Shown one piece after another: positions 39,532 to 41,168 of a stretch of 41,168 nt of DNA; the first letter of the stretch is position 1, and every line of letters begins with the position of its first letter. The stretch lies in contig LNEZ01000052.1 in the NCBI GenBank assembly GCA_001464215.1, positions 1 to 41,168 on the forward strand. Direction: 5' to 3'. A program made the position numbers and the translations under genes. A model generated the notes under the pieces. The model was given only the letters and a program-made list of their open reading frames with translations. It made no database searches and was not told the origin of the DNA. This DNA is from Rhizobiales bacterium Ga0077548 (GTDB taxonomy: Bacteria > Pseudomonadota > Alphaproteobacteria > Rhizobiales > Xanthobacteraceae).

Positions 39532-39972
39532 ATGCTGAACGATGTCTATAACCGCCGTATCCTGGAGCTGGCTGCCGATATCCCGAGGGGCGGCAGGCTG
39601 CCGCATCCGGATGCCTCCGCCACCGCCCATTCCAAGCTGTGCGGGTCGACGGTCACCATCGACCTGGCCATGACAGGGGGGCGGGTTACCGACTTCGCCC
39701 ATGACGTCCGGGCCTGCGCGCTGGGGCAGGCGTCGTCTTCGATTATGGCCCGGAATATCGTGGGATCGGATGCTTCCGAGCTTCGCGCAGTGCGTGAGCA
39801 GATGTACCGGATGCTCAAAGAAAATGGCCCGGTACCGGCGGGTAAATGGGCCGACCTAGCCGTGCTCGAGCCGGTTCGGGACTACAAGGCACGTCACGCC
39901 TCGACGTTGCTTACCTTCGACGCAGTGGTCGATGCCATAGGCCAAATCGAGAAGGCAAAGGGCGCGAAATAG
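39532..39972 (+). CDS. NifU/IscU-like iron-sulfur cluster scaffold protein
   Basis: A 146-residue protein of the IscU/SufU fold: LNDVYNRRILELAADIPRGG at the start, Cys37 in SKLCGSTV and Cys62 in RACALGQASSSI. The third cluster Cys of IscU/SufU is replaced in YKARHASTLL, where His and Ser occupy the region. The same change occurs in homologous alphaproteobacterial proteins as far as I recall, so it is not a local mutation. Role may be in cluster assembly or zinc binding. ATG 39532 follows GGAGTAAGG at a longer distance. YidD follows on the same strand. Confidence 0.85.
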   Translation: MLNDVYNRRILELAADIPRGGRLPHPDASATAHSKLCGSTVTIDLAMTGGRVTDFAHDVRACALGQASSSIMARNIVGSDASELRAVREQMYRMLKENGPVPAGKWADLAVLEPVRDYKARHASTLLTFDAVVDAIGQIEKAKGAK

Positions 39973-40016
39973 CCTTGGCTATTGCGCTGCGACGTTACCG
40001 GGCGAAATGTAATTTG

Positions 40017-40382
40017 ATGAACGGTAGCCACCCCGACTGCAGCCACGGAGCCAAGGAGCAGGGCTTTCCCTTGCGCTGGAGCCAGCCGGTTGCCTCCGGA
40101 ATGCGGCTCCTCGTCCTTGGCTATCGCTACAGCTTGTCGATGCTGATCGGGCGGACCTGCCGGCACCTGCCGACCTGTTCGGAATATGCCGACGAGGCGC
40201 TGGCAAGGCACGGAGCTTGGGCCGGCGGCTGGATGACGTTCGCGCGCTTCTGCCGCTGCGGGCCGTTCGGAACGTCGGGATTGGATTTTGTGCCTTCGGC
40301 TTTACCGGCAAGCGCGCGCTGGTATATGCCGTGGCGCTACGGACGCTGGCGCGGAACGAACGAGTCGCCGCCAGCCCAATAA
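40017..40382 (+). CDS. yidD: Membrane protein insertion efficiency factor YidD
   Basis: A 121-residue protein with an amphipathic core. Family motifs are GYRYSLSMLIGRTCRHLPTCSEYADEALARHG and CRCGPFGTSGLDFVP, including the conserved Cys pair. YidD helps insertion of proteins into the inner membrane with YidC. Usual length is 70-90; here an N-terminal stretch of about 30 and a basic C-terminal tail (RWYMPWRYGRWRGTNE) add to it. ATG 40017 was chosen; a longer reading to 39846 overlaps the scaffold gene. No rpmH, rnpA or yidC gene is nearby. Confidence 0.9.
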   Translation: MNGSHPDCSHGAKEQGFPLRWSQPVASGMRLLVLGYRYSLSMLIGRTCRHLPTCSEYADEALARHGAWAGGWMTFARFCRCGPFGTSGLDFVPSALPASARWYMPWRYGRWRGTNESPPAQ

Positions 40383-40426
40383 ATTAATCGCTTACCTGCC
40401 TGGTTTGCAGGAGTGAGCAGGAGGAC

Positions 40427-41168
40427 ATGATGGTCACACTGACCTTTCCCGACGGCGCACGCCGCGAATTTCAAAACGGAATCTCCGGCCTCGACATTGC
40501 GAAAGGCATTTCGCCTTCGCTCGCCAAGCGCACTGTTGCCATGGCGCTCGATGGCGAGGTTATGGACCTTACCGATCCGATCAACCGCGATGCCAGGATC
40601 GAATTCGTCTCACGCGACGATCCGCGCGCAATCGAATTGATCCGCCACGACGCGGCACACGTGATGGCGGAAGCCGTGCAGGAGTTGTTTCCCGGCACGC
40701 AGGTGACCATCGGCCCGTCGATCGAGAACGGTTTTTACTACGACTTCTTCCGCAACCAGCCGTTCACGCCGGAAGATTTCCCCGCGATCGAAAAGAAGAT
40801 GAAAGAGATCATCGCGCGGGACAAACCGTTCACGAAGGAAGTCTGGACGCGCGATCAGGCGAAGAAGGTCTTCAAGGACAAAGGCGAGAATTTCAAAGTT
40901 GAACTGGTCGAAAGTATTCCCGCCGATCAGGATCTGAAGATCTATAAGCAGGGCGAATGGTTCGATCTATGCCGCGGCCCGCATATGCCTTCGACCGGGA
41001 AGGTCGGCAATGCCTTCAAGCTGATGAAAGTCGCGGGCGCGTATTGGCGCGGTGACGCGACGAAGCCGATGCTGACGCGCATTTACGGCACCGCGTGGCC
41101 GGATCAGAAGCAGTTAGATGATTACATTCACCGTCTCGAGGAGGCGGAGAAGCGCGACCACCGTAAAC
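40427..41168 (+). CDS. thrS: Threonyl-tRNA synthetase (5' part)
   Basis: The N-terminal 247 residues of ThrRS, running off the right edge. Residues about 1-60 form the TGS domain ([20 protein letters not shown]). The editing domain follows, with the HxxxH pair in [19 protein letters not shown] and the late Cys/His of [12 protein letters not shown] that form its zinc-like site; it removes mischarged serine. Two start codons are adjacent (ATGATG at 40427 and 40430). AGGAGG at 40419-40424 favours the second by spacing, giving MVTLTF. The aminoacylation core lies outside the window. No T-box or other leader structure is visible in the 44 bases before it. Confidence 0.95.
   Translation, partial: MMVTLTFPDGARREFQNGISGLDIAKGISPSLAKRTVAMALDGEVMDLTDPINRDARIEFVSRDDPRAIELIRHDAAHVMAEAVQELFPGTQVTIGPSIENGFYYDFFRNQPFTPEDFPAIEKKMKEIIARDKPFTKEVWTRDQAKKVFKDKGENFKVELVESIPADQDLKIYKQGEWFDLCRGPHMPSTGKVGNAFKLMKVAGAYWRGDATKPMLTRIYGTAWPDQKQLDDYIHRLEEAEKRDHRK

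Noticed and set aside
40383..40426. Regulatory leader (T-box or operator hairpins) of thrS
   Set aside because: Only 44 bases separate yidD and thrS, with no stem or T-box motif.

Overview
The window looks like a chromosomal stretch of an alphaproteobacterium of the order Hyphomicrobiales, most likely near the Bradyrhizobium/Afipia/Rhodopseudomonas lineage. The support is moderately high G+C, alphaproteobacteria-restricted families (DUF3126, DUF6494, PF06035 cysteine peptidases, PAS_5), a folE / NifU-like / yidD / thrS gene order, three copies of a palindromic repeat that I know from that group, CcrM-type GANTC sites and a CtrA-type box. No genus can be assigned from sequence alone. I see no transposase, integrase, phage gene or CRISPR array; this is mostly core and lineage-specific chromosome.

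Layout. 1-2999 (minus): a short-chain dehydrogenase, then an SsuA/TauA-type substrate-binding protein, its ATPase and the start of its permease. 3033-7235 (minus): a complete four-gene Anbu operon: circularly permuted ATP-grasp ligase, alpha-E protein, transglutaminase-like protein and the proteasome-like Anbu protease. 7323-11245: a feruloyl-CoA-synthase-like ligase (minus) with a perfect 26-bp palindrome upstream, then cinA-like, a Tat-exported intradiol dioxygenase and a xanthine phosphoribosyltransferase (plus). 11246-15599 (minus): YHS-type copper P-ATPase, stand-alone core methionine synthase, pirin. 15697-15784: tRNA-Leu(TAA). 15807-16739: nitrilase. 16876-21327: a compact putative regulon of six genes around an XRE/MmyB-type regulator, with the same ATTACCT-N3-AGGTAAT operator in both divergent intergenic regions. 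21328-28130: iron permease-like protein, flavin monooxygenase, zf-CHCC protein, two crotonases, a membrane protein and two alpha/beta hydrolases, one with an apparent internal deletion at the nucleophile elbow. 28239-31602 (plus): cysE, a DUF3126 tandem duplicate, a small membrane protein behind a CtrA-type box, gamma-carbonic anhydrase and nitronate monooxygenase. 31660-35257 (minus): L,D-transpeptidase, PF06035 cysteine peptidase, a double PilZ protein and a PAS protein. 35630-41168: rhomboid protease, CBS protein, patatin, hisI, folE, NifU-like scaffold, yidD and the 5' part of thrS.

How genes may work together. The Anbu operon is the best candidate for an incompletely understood system: an ATP-dependent amide-ligase-like enzyme, an alpha-helical partner, a transglutaminase/protease fold and an NTN hydrolase in one transcription unit suggest making and trimming of a peptide or peptide tag. 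The XRE regulator, its MFS pump, SDR, thioesterase, DUF6494 protein and small membrane protein look like one ligand-responsive regulon. The cluster of LapG-family peptidase, PilZ protein and L,D-transpeptidase points to the cell envelope and c-di-GMP.

The most unusual non-coding signals are an array of three 23-bp repeats with ten GANTC sites in about 180 bp between two convergent genes (27143-27321), a hairpin-closed four-tract G-quadruplex motif (32966-33002), the paired operators, and a possibly structured leader upstream of folE.
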